From: Gigaspora margarita
Lineage: Eukaryota > Glomeromycota > Glomeromycetes > Diversisporales > Gigasporaceae
Direction of reading: 5' to 3'
Length of the DNA: 64,000 nt
NCBI GenBank assembly: GCA_009809945.1
Contig: WTPW01000060.1
Span: forward strand, 754,520 to 818,519
A model generated the notes under the pieces. That model did no database searches and was not told the origin of the DNA. It saw nothing but the letters and a program-made list of their open reading frames with translations. Both the position numbers and the translations under genes were made by a program. Positions 1-11,639 of this stretch are shown here, in pieces; within the stretch, counting starts at the first letter, position 1; each line of letters opens with the position of its first letter.

Positions 1-178
1 TTAGAGAGTGTTGGTTTGAAAATTTTTTTTTGAAAGCTTACATTTTGAAATTTGGGAACCGATAACAAAGTTGGTACCTGATGTTTGAAATGTAGCTAAT
101 ATATACCAAAGTAGAACCGCTAACAGAAAAAATTTTTACTATGATTCTCAAATATAACCTCTTATAGATTATTCGGGG
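1..178. mobile_element. Right end of an AGGACCC-family TIR element, cut by the window edge
   Basis: The first ~178 bases are the reverse complement of 15762-15950, sharing the blocks around TTAGAGAGTG, TTTTTACTATGATTCTCAAA and the terminus CGGGGTCCT. It is therefore the right half of an element of the family seen complete at 15762-16227. The left end lies outside the window, so the target duplication cannot be checked. No coding potential is visible. Confidence 0.6.
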
Positions 179-463
179 TCCTGTATTAACTATATTAACT
201 AGTAGTATATATTATTTTTGTATTTTGGTATAAAATACAGTGGCCTACTATATTATTATAGACACTTTTTGAAATTTTATATTGAGCTAAATAAATAAGA
301 TATAAATCTAAAAATTATACAAACTATTTTTTAAATCTAAAATTTTTAAATAAAAAAAGTTTGCAAAATTCTATGCTATAGTTTTTAAGTTAATTAAAAT
401 TATACAATTTTGTATAATGTTATACTTGTACAAAATTAGTAATTTTAAAAAATTAGTTATCAT

Positions 464-478
464 AATTACTGTATATTA
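464..478. repeat. Target site duplication of the LINE, left copy
   Basis: AATTACTGTATATTA occurs here and again, identical, at 8405-8419. The two copies bracket the LINE exactly: the left copy abuts the poly-T (poly-A tail on the minus strand), the right copy abuts the 5' end. Confidence 0.9.
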
Positions 479-775
479 TTTTTTTTTTTTCCTCTTAAGC
501 AGTCACGCTAATACTTTATTAAGTTTCTTAAAATTACATATGCAACTATATAGAATTACCTAATATCTAAGTTTAGTATCACCCGGCCACCTTACCGGTA
601 CCTAAGTGCGACCTGCTGCACCGCCCTATTTAGAGTGGATTGCTTGTCTGACTACTCAAAGTCCATTATAGAAGGGTCTTCCCCCTTCTATGACAAGTCC
701 CTTTACTGTTTTCATTACTTCTTCTTTTACTCTTATTTTCTTTTTCTCTTTTCGCTTCTTTCTTTCTTCTTTGCC

Positions 776-1400
776 CTATTGACTTTCATTTTTCTGGGAT
801 CTTGTGTTTCTTGGAGCTAACACTCTTCTTTTCATTTTACTCGTTATGCCCTGGTCTTTCTCCCACTCATTCACTTTTTCACATCGTATTTTCCATACTT
901 GCTCATAAAAGGTGTTCCACGCCATTCTCACTAGTATTCTTATAAATTTCTCTCCTGACATCTTCTTCAATATTTGTAGTACCTTTTGGTGCATCTCGAC
1001 TGGGACCAATCCTCTTATTATCGCCTGTCTTACCTCAGCTTCCTCTTCTTCTCTTTCTCCGTATATTGTCTTATACAATATATATAGGGGTACCCAGGTT
1101 TTTTTCTCTTCTTCCAATCCTTTCCAAGCTGTTGCGATGGCTACTTTTTGAATTCTCCTCCACAGGCTCTTTTGTTTACTGCACATGGCCAAGTACTCTT
1201 GTGTCTCTTCGATCTTTTCTTGACATACTTGGCACTCTGCTGTCTTATATAAATCTGGTCTTCTTTTGGTAAGCTCTACCATGGTTGGGAGCTTTCCCAT
1301 CATACACTTTAAGACCGCACTCCTTCTTGCACTACTTTTCATTGTCGTATACCTTACTTCTTTTGTTGATCTTATTTTTTCCCAGAAGTACGTCCAATTA
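776..1400 (-). pseudogene. LINE ORF2 C-terminus with Cys-rich zinc motif
   Basis: C-terminal part of the LINE polyprotein, in the reading frame that covers 776-1717. Downstream of RNase H lies a ~200-residue Lys/Arg/Trp-rich region with a Cys cluster of the form C-x2-C-x13-C (residues CQVCQEK, then LAMC), a common C-terminal feature of RNase H-bearing LINEs, probably for nucleic-acid binding. The frame ends at 776 with a short basic tail. About 290 bases of 3' UTR separate it from the A tail. Confidence 0.7.
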
Positions 1401-2040
1401 TATCTTGTTCTGCTTGAATCAGGCTCCAGACTTTTAATTGCCTGTGTTTCTCTCCATTCCGCACCTGTTCTCGCATTCATTATGAGTTTACACAACAGTC
1501 TAACAGGCACGTCTATCTGTTTACCTTCCCAATCTAGCCTGTATTCTACCTCTGTGCAGTTAAGTTCTTCTGTCTGTATTTTCTCTTGACTTCTCAGACC
1601 TCTTTTTGCCAGTTCGTCTGCTTTGTCGTTCCACTTATCTGCACTGTGGCTTTTAACTTTTATGAACTTTATTTGGTTTTTTTGGTCTGAATAATATCTA
1701 CTGCTTTGGCTATCCATATTGCATTCTTTCTCTTATACAATTGGCCTCTTTTCGTGCCTTCTAGTTCTCTGCTAATCCCTACTATTGTAGCATTACTATC
1801 TGTGTGTATCTCCACCTTTTTTTCTTCTGGTATCATAAGAACTGCTACCCATATTGCCGTAAATTCTGCGAGTGTTGATGTTGGCCATCCTTCTATTCCC
1901 AGGGCTACCTCTTCTTCTGCCCAGTCACCGTCTTTGTTCGTTTGGACCCAGCCTAGTCCCATACGTCTGTCTAGCGATTCTCCTTCCTTATTTCTCTTTA
2001 CTGCTCCGTCCGTATATATTACGTATTTGTCCTTACTTCA
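1400..2040 (-). pseudogene. LINE ORF2 RNase H domain, split by a frameshift
   Basis: All four expected acidic positions can be found. TDGA (near 2015) gives the first Asp. LAEFTAIW gives the Glu, and HTDSNAT the second Asp. After a frame change between about 1669 and 1717, NDKADELAKRG gives the last Asp, with KVKSHS ahead of it. The domain degrades the RNA strand of the hybrid formed during target-primed reverse transcription. The first half is in the frame of 1669-1962 (open upstream to the TDGA), the second half in the frame of 776-1717. One indel separates an otherwise complete domain. Confidence 0.8.
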
Positions 2041-2414
2041 TTTAGGTTCCTCTTCCATAATTCTATTAGTTCCTCCTTTACTTCTTTAGGCAGTCCTTGC
2101 TTTTTAATTATCTCTACCTCTAGCTCTTCTATTGCTTCCATTCTTATCATTTCTCTCTCACCTTCTTTCCATCTTCCTACCTCTGTGTTTCTACTAAGTT
2201 GTTCTATTGCTATTTTAATCTTTTTGTGTTTTCTTTCTACTAATACTTCTGGTATTGCTTTAGGTAGGTCTTTCTCGTTTATCCATTTACAACATCATTA
2301 AGGGTCTTTACTTCTACTTTCAGAGTCTTCGTTTGCTATTTCGCAACCTCTACACTCCTCTATTTTGGTTGCTACTTCACTTTCTACCTCCTGTGCTTCC
2401 CAATGTTCTTCTAC

Positions 2415-2879
2415 TCAGATTCTTTTTCCTTTTTTCTCCAGTATTCTTCCTACACATCTGGTCGTTTGAGGTCTGTACGTTATCCACTCCTTCTTTCTTT
2501 TGTCCTTGGATACTCGGCCCCAACTTATTTCTATTTCTTGTGGATTTTCGCCTTTGGAGGTAAAGCAGCTTTTAACTTTTCTGCTTCCTATCATTTCAAG
2601 AACTTTTCCCTCTAGTTCTCTAAACCAGTCTGCCTTTTTTCTTTTACTTGGATGGCCTCTGTAACTCTTATACTGTTGCCACGTAATCATTTTGGACTTA
2701 TTTACATCCAGTAGCTGGTTTAGATATAATGTGCCTGCTTCTTTCAGAATAGCGTGGCACTTCTTCCATGTTCGTGCATCTAGTAGGTCCTGTATTTTAG
2801 TACCATGACCATAGCTTTTCCACAAGCTGCTTTCAGTTCTTATACTTATTCCTAGCTTTTTTGCTTTTGTTATTACCAA
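2415..2879 (-). pseudogene. LINE ORF2 linker between RT and RNase H
   Basis: A 154-residue open stretch, basic and Trp-rich (for example WKSYGHGTKIQDLL, MITWQQYKSYRG), lying between the RT thumb and RNase H. Its place in the polyprotein and its open state mark it as part of ORF2. I recognise no catalytic motif in it. Confidence 0.55.
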
Positions 2880-2993
2880 GCATGCCAGGTTGTTTCTCCA
2901 GCAGCTGCCGTCTTCTGGTAGCTTTGTGGTATCCTAGATATCTTGTATTAGACCCGCTCTCTGGCAGCCTTGCGTTATTCTTAACTTTGTTAA

Positions 2994-4400
2994 CTATCCA
3001 AGATTATTTTTTTGGTTTAGCCTATTTAGCAAGCCGCTGATTTGCTTTAGCGTTATCTCTTGATATAGTGTTCTACAATTGCCTAGATCTTTATGTTTCA
3101 TTATGCAATTATTCAATGTCCTTATTACATTATGCTTTTGCTTCGCTAGACCTATTATCGGCTGATGTATTTCATTTAGTCCCCTCTCTGATATCTTTGT
3201 TAATTGCAGCATATAACTTAGTTTTGGTATTACTACTACATTATTTATGTATGCTATTTGACTTGATGTCATTTTCTTGTATCACAGGTCCCTGATTATT
3301 TAGTACACAACACCTTTTGCTTTCTTCTTTACTAAGCTTTTACGCATTCTACTATTTATCCAAACTCCCAGGGACCTTACTATTTTCTTCTTCAGTTCCT
3401 CTTTGACTGTACTACCCTGAACTTTACTTCTCTTTCTTCGACTTTGCACTTTGCATTCATGGTTATTAACTTTGACTTGGATCCATTTATCTCAATATCA
3501 TTGGCCATAAAGAATTCTTCTGCTATTCTAATAATTTCTTTTAGTTGATCTTGACTATTCGCGATCCAAGTTGTATCGTCNGNGTATGCAANTGCTGCTA
3601 GTNGATACTTTGTGNNTATATTNTCCACCCTGCCATNNCCATTGTCTTGCTNCACCNTATATCCTAATTGGCTTTTTTCTTGCACCCTCGTTGCAAAGGG
3701 TCATAAAACTGCTGCCAAATTAGGGGTAAGATCACCTCCCCTTGGTCTATTCCGTCCCCAGCAGTTATTTCTTCCGTTAGGCCATGTGCGGTGATTATTC
3801 TTAACTTTCTTTCATGAAAGAGGCTTAGGATGTATTTTATTATTTTTTCCGGTACTTTGACTCTTCAAAGTGCCATCTCTAAACTTTCTAGAGGAACTGA
3901 GTCAAAGGCCTTTTTCATATCTTAAAATAATATCCATACTTCTTTCTTCTTTTCTTTAGCTTCCTCCATTATCATATTTAGAACATGTACTGGCTGTTTT
4001 GTTGAGTTTTCCAGGAGGCCTGCATAGTTAGATCCTTTGAGTATCTCTTTCTCTATCATTACTCTAGCTAATCTCTTAGTTATCACCTTTGTTATCACCT
4101 TTCAGAATATTTCAATCAATGCTATTGGCCATATGTTGTTTAAACTGTATCTCCATTCTATGTCTTTTGCTATTGGATATACTTATGCAATTTTTCATTT
4201 CGGCAGTATTTTTTCTGTCATTATACACAGGTTTGCTATTCTTCTGAATATTTGTTATGCTCTGCTTCCTGCACGTTTGATCATTATGTAGCTTATACCG
4301 GATAGGCCTAGGGCAGTTCCTACTTTTAGCTCTCTTAGTACTTCTTCCCACTCGTTCTCATCTACCTCTTCTTCTAATTTATCATACCATTTTTTTTCAA
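2994..4400 (-). pseudogene. LINE ORF2 reverse transcriptase domain, several nonsense codons
   Basis: RT blocks readable on the minus strand include a segment ending VYPIAK (4165-4200), KRLARVM, DMKKAFDSVPLESLEMAL (around 3870-3920), an AHGLTEEITAGDGIDQG block (near 3740-3790), and the active site AYxDDTTWIA, whose x codon contains Ns (about 3570-3590). After it come [16 protein letters not shown] and a thumb-like region (2994-3272). Stops interrupt it: TAA at 3922-3924 before DMKKAFD, TGA at 4195-4197 and TAA at 4183-4185 around KIA. All three fit Gln or Trp codons hit by transitions. A further frame change lies near 4110-4350. It cannot make an active polymerase as it stands. Confidence 0.8.
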
Positions 4401-4675
4401 TTCAACCTTGTGGCCTATATATCTCCTACCACTTCTCTGTCATATTTTCTATGTTTGTGTGTCTCTTTCTAAACTGATCTTTGTAATGTTTAGCTACCCC
4501 TACTTTTACATTCTCTGGCTCTGTTTGAAGGCGTGCCTCTTCTCCTGTTTTTTTTCAAAAATCTATCAAGGACTATCTTTTTATAAGGCTTATTTAGTAG
4601 ATTGGTTATCATTCTTTCTTGTTCTGAGCCGATCATTTCGCACCTCTTACTGACACACTCTTCGATCTGTCTTTT

Positions 4676-5900
4676 TTATTTCTGCTCCCATTCTTTTTTC
4701 CTCTTCTTGTTGAGTATTTGCTGCCAACCTTTTATGTCCTCTATCCATGTCTCTGACCATATTCTATGCAGCTTCGGGAGATTTATATTTTTTTGTCTGC
4801 TTATCCTTTCTAGCCTTTCATTCATTTCTACTCTTTCATCGTTTGGAACTGCTTGTTTTTTTTTTCTCTTTGCAGTTTTAATTAGTTTCTGCAGCTCTAT
4901 TATACTTTCATCTGGCTTTTGCGCCTTTGGGCTTTTTCTATTAGCTGCTATATTGTATACCTTCTTCTTTGATATGTGTTTACTCGCTGCTAAGAGGATC
5001 GATTGCTCTATTACGTCCCATACTCGGTTTAGTCTACCGATCAGTTCCTCTTCTTTGTGATTTCTAATTTGCATGAGGTTTGTTATATTCCTTTTACCCA
5101 ATTCAGCTTGCAGGATATGCGCATAGTCTTCCCAATTTTCTTCTTTTGCTTTGTCATATTGGTACACTGTTCTTGTATGTTTTTTCTTTTTGACCTCTGC
5201 TTTACTACTTTCTGCTATTACATGTCCTACCCATACTTCTGCTGCTATTATGCTGTGTTCGCTATCTGTAATTCCTTTCGCCTCTTCTGTGACCATTTCT
5301 TGAAGTCCAGAGGCTAGATCGCTCGATATCCATATGTAATTGATTCTTGTAGCAGTTTCACCATTTGACTATGTGTATGTCTGGCAAGTTGGGTGTAACA
5401 GTCTATATGCGTCTTGGAATTTCTGCCTTTTTAGCCAGCTGAAGATTGGTAGTCTTTTGTAGTTTAGCGTTTGTAGATTCTGTCTATCTAGTATATTGTC
5501 TACTGTATGGTTGAAGTCCCTCATGATAACTACTTGCATTTTTTCTTTTCTCTTGCAGACTACCTCTACAATTCTTTGTTGAATTCTCTTTCCGATTACT
5601 TTATCATTCGGTGGCAAATAAACAACTATTATTACCAGTTCTAGTTGCTTCAGATAAAAGGTCACCTTGATCATATATTCATTTGTCTTTTTAACTGCTT
5701 CTACATACTTTTCCTAATTTTCTTCTATCAGGATCCCTACTCCAGATCCCTTTTTCTTTTCTTCGCATGCGCTTGCCCAATGTCCTACATACTTTCTGTT
5801 AATATTTCTTGTTAGAACTTCCCTTCTCTTTCTGTTAGGTTCGTTTCCGTTATTTCCATTATTGTAATATTCTCTTCTTCTGCCCATTCAAGTATGTTTT
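4676..5900 (-). pseudogene. LINE ORF2 endonuclease (EEP) domain and linker
   Basis: AP-endonuclease-like signatures on the minus strand include VIIVVYLPPND, VVIMRDFNHTVDNILDRQ (metal-binding DFN and a following DR) at 5369-5674, and TDSEHSIIAAEVW (the usual SDH catalytic motif, here SEH) near 5230-5290. A frame change falls between the two blocks. The domain nicks target DNA to prime reverse transcription. Downstream (4676-5200) is a charged linker rich in Lys and Glu that leads into RT. Confidence 0.75.
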
Positions 5901-6478
5901 CCATTTTCCAACCTTTCGTTTTAGCCCATTGACATTGTGGTATGCGAACTTCATCTCCTTTTTGCCTTTTCTACTCCACTTTCCTTTTAGGGTCTTTTGT
6001 TCTGCTCATATTTCTTTCATTTTTCCCTTTTCTTTCCTGCCTCCTACATTTGTTGGATAGAGAGACCTTTCACCGTTTTCACTCTCGAATATTCTTCATT
6101 CTTCTTGCAGGAATTCTACGATCTCTCTATCCATATTCATTTGTTCAACTTGGGCACCCTTAGGAGCTCTGAGTGGGCTTGACCCACTCTGTACTCATCT
6201 TGTCAAGTTTTTTAACAATTTCTAATAAGGCCTTTGATACTTGTCTAGCCTTTCCTTAATCTCTTCCACTTCTTTATAAACTTCGTCTCGACTTCTCTGT
6301 TCATTTTTTCCCCAGTTTTTGTAGGTCAGCCCTCTCTTTTCTGCCTTTACCTTTTTGCTTGTTGGGGTTTCCACATTTTCTGCTTCTTTCCTTTACTCGC
6401 TGCATTCTTCTTGGTTTCTGTTTTTGGTATTATCTTCTCTTGAGCTACCTTTTCTTTTTCTTTTGGCCAGTTGAGAGT

Positions 6479-7198
6479 CTAGTTATTGTACTTAACCAGT
6501 TTTTCTACTGCCTTTTCTAGGTTTTCCTGCTTTTCAAAAGTAACTATCGCACTTTGTTTCGTGCCTCCACCTTTTCTTCTTGGTATGTATACCGCTTTTG
6601 CTCTTGTTTGTCTTAGGCAGCGTAGTAAGAGTGTCTCTGAAGCTCCTTCTGGTACTCCGTATAGCTTTGTCATGTGTTGGTATTTTGCGTCTCTTTCTTT
6701 ATAGTCTTCTTTCCTGACTGATACTCTGGCTAGCTTGCCATTCGCTAATAGTACTACCCATGGTAAGTTCATTCCCAGTTTTTCTTGATTTAACTCTACT
6801 ACTACAAGTGCTCTATTTCTGCTACGTTTAATTTGCAAGCTATGGACCCTTCTCAGTTTCTTGCTTATACTCTCTACTTCTGTCCGATTCACTCTTTCTA
6901 GGAGATCCCATATTGTGAGTATCGCTTTCTCCTCTGAGTTCATTTCATCTACTTTTTCTTTAGTTGATATCTTCTCTCTTCTTTCTTCTTTGTTGTACTC
7001 TTCTGTGGCCTTTGCCCTCTTTACTACATCTTTTTCTTCTCCATTCGGAATTAACTTGAACCATCTTTCATTCTTCCATTCTATTCTGTCAATTGTCTTC
7101 TTCCTTCTATTGTCATAGTCAAAGTGCACTTCTACCCATGTGTTGCCTTTCTTGAAAGTTTCGTCTATTCTTGTGACATGTTTATTGTCTCCTAGCAC
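6479..7198 (-). pseudogene. LINE ORF1, RRM-like nucleic-acid-binding part
   Basis: A 239-residue open frame on the minus strand, strongly charged, with a ferredoxin-like RRM pattern in its C-terminal third: KLYGVPEGASETLLLRCL (RNP2-like strand) followed by SAIVTFEKQENLEKAVEKL (RNP1-like strand and helix). ORF1 proteins of LINEs coat their RNA and act as chaperones. It lies between the first ORF1 fragment (7649-8002) and ORF2. Whether the two ORF1 pieces were once continuous cannot be settled from this degraded copy. Confidence 0.65.
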
Positions 7199-7648
7199 CC
7201 ACTTTATTATTTTTAATCTTTCATCCTTTTTTTTCCTGGGGACTTTACATAGTGGGATTCTTGCACTTGCTGCTTTTTGATCACTATATGGCCTATTATC
7301 CGGCGCCCATATACTCTGTTCGAGAGGTATGTTATCTAGCTCTTTTGCTTGCCTCCATTCCTCTTCTCTTAGGGTATTCTCATTTTCTTCCTCTTTATTT
7401 CCTTCTACTGTTTCTTGTATTTGCCCTTTCTCTACTACTTCTTTACTTTCTTTAATTCTTTTTGCTTCTTTCTTCCCGTTTCGCTCTGTTACCTTTTCTC
7501 TATCTTTCTTTATTTCCTTTTCTTCATGCTGTTTCCAGTTCGCAATGATCTGTTTCTCTCTCCATGCAACACTATTACTAGACCCACTTGTTTTCTCTTT
7601 TCCTTTCTTCCAGCTGTCTTTAGCCTTAGTAGTGGATGTATCTCTTCT

Positions 7649-8002
7649 CTACTCTTTATCATTCGATATTCCCTTTTCTTTCTTTACTTCACTATAAGAT
7701 GCCATTTCTTCTGTTCGATATTTGAATTCTGGAAGTTTACTTTTTTTGTCAACCCTAGTTATCACTTCTCCTAGAATTCTAACTACTGCTATCTCTGCTG
7801 TGTCTGCCGCAAATAAAAGCGCAGTGTATCTATCTGCCCATGTTAACTCTATCTGTATATTTTCTAACGCTTCGATTAGTTCTGTATTCCCTAGCTGGCC
7901 TACATAATTCTTGGATCTTTCCAAGATTTTTTCTAGCAGGTACCCAGGTCTGATTTTGTATCTGTCTCTGGCCGTACTGGCTATTGCTTGCCCGTGACTC
8001 AT
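7649..8002 (-). pseudogene. LINE ORF1, N-terminal fragment
   Basis: A 117-residue open frame starting MSHGQAIASTARDRYKIRPG, about 400 bases from the 5' end of the element, a usual leader length for a LINE. It has an Ala/Leu-rich helical middle (LTWADRYTALLFAADTAEIAVV) and a charged tail. No database-type domain is recognised. Order and strand make it the start of ORF1. Confidence 0.55.
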
Positions 8003-8468
8003 TTGTTCTAGAATTTTCTGTGCCTGTGTTGCTATGCCGATAGTCTGTTGCTACGCAAGTGTCTGTTTACTTTAATTGTGCATGTCTGCTTTTTTGTTTG
8101 TTTGCCTCATTTTTGTGAGACACAACTAATCTACGGGATTACGGTTGTGGGGCGCCCACTTTTTTCTACCGGAGCAGAATTTTGCAAGAAATTTCTATCG
8201 TTTAGGTGCCGTACAACTACCTAGTACTTGGTTTTTCTTTTTCGTTTAGTATTTAGTATGTTTCTTGGAGCTCTATCTTTTTTCTTAATGCTCCCAGGCG
8301 TGTTCTTTAGTCCCTTTAACCTGTTTTGTGTCATTTTGCTTCTTAAAATTTTTGGTTGAGGGATCTGCAGGAGAGAGTCTTTTTTGTTGATTTATTATAA
8401 ATTAAATTACTGTATATTAAAAAAAAATTTTTTATTAAGTAAACTATATATAATTATAGAAAATTGTA

Positions 8469-8675
8469 TGTGGAGACATGTCTTCATAGCGATCCTACAT
8501 ATAACAGCCAATCATATTTAGGGTTAGAAAATTTTCATTTGTGTTTTTGTATTATAAAAATTAGAAAGTTTGTAGAAAATTTTAATTGGCCAATAATAAG
8601 CAACATATTATCTAGTCCTATGCTTAATTTTGATTGGCTATTCATATAAAGGGTCTCCATAGAGACATGTCTCCA
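8469..8675. mobile_element. TA-flanked MITE (GGAGACATGTC termini)
   Basis: Inverted termini TGTGGAGACATGTCTTCAT and TAGAGACATGTCTCCA, followed inwards by matching arms that include AGCCAATCA. TA at 8467-8468 and 8676-8677. 207 bp, no ORF. Sits inside the 238-9589 element. Confidence 0.7.
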
Positions 8676-9006
8676 TAAAATAATACCCTATAATTATTAT
8701 ATAAAATTTGTTAAGTGTAATAAATTACATATAATTCTAAATTTTTAAAAACTTTTAAAAAATTTTAAACAAAATATTATTATTTAAAGTTAATGTTAAA
8801 TTATTAAAATAAATTAACAAATTACCAAATATAGTAATTTTATTACTATATATAGTAAATATCTAAATATTTTTTATAAAATTATAAAATTTTCAAAATA
8901 TGTACAATTTGTCATATTAAATGACTTTATTAAAAAAAATTCTAGTTTATTAATAAAAAAAAAGTTTTAATATATGCTAAAAATTAAAATTCATATTTAT
9001 ATTGCG

Positions 9007-9363
9007 AGTTTACTAAAACGCACCACTGGTGCCAACACCACAATGATTTTCACCAATCACATTTTTTAAATACAGTATAACATAAAGATCTTGTATATAT
9101 AAATTTTTTTGCCATTTTGCTATTTTTTTTAAAAATACCTTCTAACTCAAAATTTCATCTATAAAACCGCCTTTTTTTTAAAAAAAAAAAAATTCCTTGT
9201 GAAATTTTACTATATATGATGCCTCATCCTAACCTCTAACTATTAACTTACTTAACATTTATTAAATTCAATTTTTGTTTATTTTTTTGTTTATTTTTTT
9301 ATATTGATCTTCATGTTATACCACATACTGGTGTTGAACGCCAGTGGTGCATTTTAGTAAACT
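9007..9363. mobile_element. Small MITE with ~35-bp inverted repeats
   Basis: AGTTTACTAAAACGCACCAC at the left and its near-complement at the right (two transitions plus a few further differences). About 357 bp, A/T-rich interior with poly-T/poly-A runs. I could not find a convincing target duplication, so its superfamily is open. Confidence 0.6.
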
Positions 9364-9591
9364 TGTTATATTGAACCTATATTAAAAACTAGTAAATCGT
9401 ACAAATAAAAAAATCTAAAAAATTTTTAAACCTAATTATTTCAAAAAGTACTGCATAGAATTTTATAATTTTTTTTTATTTAAAAGCTTTAGATTCAACT
9501 AATATTCTATATAATTTTTAGTTTTATATCTTATTTATTTATCAATATAAAATTTCAAAAAGTGTCCGTAATAATATAGTAGGCCACTGTA

Positions 9592-10069
9592 TATATAGAA
9601 TTAGAATAGGTTTGTAAATATTTATTGTAAAGTATTAAGAGAATTAGTAGTTTATTAGTATTTTGATTTTAAAAATTTTTATTTTTAAATAAATTGAATT
9701 AGTAATTCTAAAAAAGGATTTGCTATTAAAATTTAAATAGTTATAGATTAGTTTCTAGCTAATTTTATTTTAACATAGATTCTATTTCTAAGCTTATTGT
9801 TAGAAAATCCAAATATTTATTTTTGTTGTATTGTAAATAAATTTAATAATTCTTTTGGCTATAAAAAATGCTAAAATATTTGCAAAATATAGCAAAAAGA
9901 AGGTTTGAAGTATTAATAAAAAAAATTTAGTAATTATTTTAAATTAAAATTAGGCTTGTATTTTATTTTTTTATTTATTATTATTGAGTATTTTATTTAT
10001 AGAATAGAATAAATAAAATGTATAGCAGTCAACTGATTTGTCATACTATTTATGACTGAGTTTTTTGTT
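9592..10069. other. AT-rich spacer, nothing recognised
   Basis: No ORF, RNA or repeat boundary I can support. Simple A/T runs only. Confidence 0.5.
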
Positions 10070-10655
10070 ATATATAAATTTATAAAAAAATATATATAAA
10101 ATTACTATAAGCTTTGAATTCATAATGTTTCTTCCTCTACATATTAATTTAAAATGAAATTTTTCGAAAATATAGAATAAAGGAAGAAGAAAAAATTGAG
10201 CTTAAAAATCAGATTAAAATTTTGCTGATTTTGCACAAAACGAAAATATAACTTTGCCAAAAACAAATATTTTCTGATTTTAAGATGAGAAGCATATGTA
10301 AAAATATGCTCTAAAGAAGTAGATTATCTTGTAAAAAAATAGGTTATCTATATACTAAAGTTAAAGTTTATTATATTTTATGATAAATCTTTTTTTTCTT
10401 ATTAGGTAATGGAAGTGTCATTAATCACCTTATTTTTTTTACTTAGTAGCCTACCCCCCTTCCCCCTACCTGACTTTAAAAATTAGCCAATCAAATTATA
10501 TAAAAATTTATATATATATATATAAATTTATATAATATAATCTTTAAACATTAATAACTTTTGATCCACTGATCCAATTTAGATGATTTAACTACCAAAA
10601 TGATCCTCTCGATAAGAGATTCTAATGAATCCAAAATCATTCAAATCTGATCACG

Positions 10656-11115
10656 NNNNNNNNNNNNNNNNNNNNNNNNNNNNNNNNNNNNNNNNNNNNN
10701 NNNNNNNNNNNNNNNNNNNNNNNNNNNNNNNNNNNNNNNNNNNNNNNNNNNNNNNNNNNNNNNNNNNNNNNNNNNNNNNNNNNNNNNNNNNNNNNNNNNN
10801 NNNNNNNNNNNNNNNNNNNNNNNNNNNNNNNNNNNNNNNNNNNNNNNNNNNNNNNNNNNNNNNNNNNNNNNNNNNNNNNNNNNNNNNNNNNNNNNNNNNN
10901 NNNNNNNNNNNNNNNNNNNNNNNNNNNNNNNNNNNNNNNNNNNNNNNNNNNNNNNNNNNNNNNNNNNNNNNNNNNNNNNNNNNNNNNNNNNNNNNNNNNN
11001 NNNNNNNNNNNNNNNNNNNNNNNNNNNNNNNNNNNNNNNNNNNNNNNNNNNNNNNNNNNNNNNNNNNNNNNNNNNNNNNNNNNNNNNNNNNNNNNNNNNN
11101 NNNNNNNNNNNNNNN
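10656..11115. other. Assembly gap (460 N)
   Basis: Run of N. The flanks are inverted-repeat DNA, a likely cause of the gap. ORFs drawn across it are artefacts. Confidence 0.99.
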
Positions 11116-11223
11116 CCAATTAAAATGAAATGTAGTAACCTGACACCCCCTCCTTCTCTCTAGCCAATTAAAATATAGAGAGAAGGAGGGGGTGTCAGGT
11201 TACTACATTTCATTTTAATTGGC
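11116..11223. repeat. Near-perfect 50-bp-arm hairpin
   Basis: CCAATTAAAATGAAATGTAG followed by AACCTGACACCCCCTCCTTC is mirrored exactly on the other side of a loop of about 15 bases. G/C-rich steps (ACACCCCCTCC) are unusual for the region. Borders the gap. Confidence 0.85.
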
Positions 11224-11279
11224 TGAAAAAATTATGTTACATGCCATTAGGGTGTAGTTTAAAAAAATATATACTATTT

Positions 11280-11500
11280 AAAAATAGAATTTAATAATTT
11301 TGCACATGTGCGCTGTAGCGCACCTCATATGATTTGGTGTAATGTGAAATCAAAACAACAAAAATAACCTGTGGGTTGTTTGTTAGTTAGGGTTAGAGTG
11401 AGATTAGAATGGTGTGTAGGCGAGAAAAGGGGTTTTATAGTAAAATTTTGCAAGGAATTTTTTTTGTTAGAGCATGAAGAGTGGTTTCATAAGCAAAATT
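11280..11500 (+). repeat. Telomere-like-motif repeat, copy A
   Basis: Contains TTAGTTAGGGTTAGAGTGAG, then about 40 bases later TAGTAAAATTTTGCAAGGAA and TTTTTTTTGTTAGAGC. The same order recurs at 52036-52140 and 58430-58520. No ORF or tRNA box. Nature unknown. Confidence 0.55.
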
Positions 11501-11639
11501 ATGAACCACAAGCGATTCTTTAAAAGATCGCTATTTTTTCTCAATTTCACGTTACACCTGATCCTACGATCTGATTGGTTTATCAGATGGGTGCATTACA
11601 ACGCATATGCGCTAAATTACATAAACCTTAAAAATAATA

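Larger units (their letters stand above)
479..8404 (-). mobile_element. Full-length LINE (ORF1 + EEP-RT-RNase H ORF2), degraded
   Basis: A non-LTR retrotransposon read on the minus strand. The 3' end is a 12-nt A tail (479-490 as T) and the 5' end is near 8404; both are bounded by a perfect 15-bp duplication. Domain order is ORF1 (gag-like, then an RRM-like region), then ORF2 with endonuclease/exonuclease/phosphatase, reverse transcriptase, RNase H and a terminal Cys-rich region. RNase H after RT places it near I/Tad-type LINEs, inferred from domain order. The T-rich plus strand is the shadow of A-rich minus-strand codons. Stops and frameshifts break ORF2. Ns at 3581-3655 fall in the catalytic RT part, so some defects could be assembly errors. 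Confidence 0.9.
238..9589. mobile_element. Non-autonomous TA-flanked TIR element (Tc1/mariner-like), split by a LINE
   Basis: Starts CAGTGGCCTACTATATTATT and ends with the reverse complement. The inverted repeats run about 170 bp (238-415 against 9410-9589) at roughly 80% identity by eye. TA lies on both sides (236-237 and 9590-9591), as expected for Tc1/mariner-type integration. Without the LINE (479-8404 plus one target copy) the element is about 1.4 kb. It carries no transposase and holds two smaller MITEs (8469-8675 and 9007-9363), so it is non-autonomous. Superfamily is inferred from the TA and CAGT terminus only. Confidence 0.75.

Noticed and set aside
635-2563. Many plus-strand Ser/Phe/Leu-rich ORFs over the LINE
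   Set aside because: They are complements of A-rich minus-strand LINE codons. The recognisable domains lie on the minus strand.
10625-11128. Long ORFs over 10.6-11.1 kb
   Set aside because: They consist of N only.
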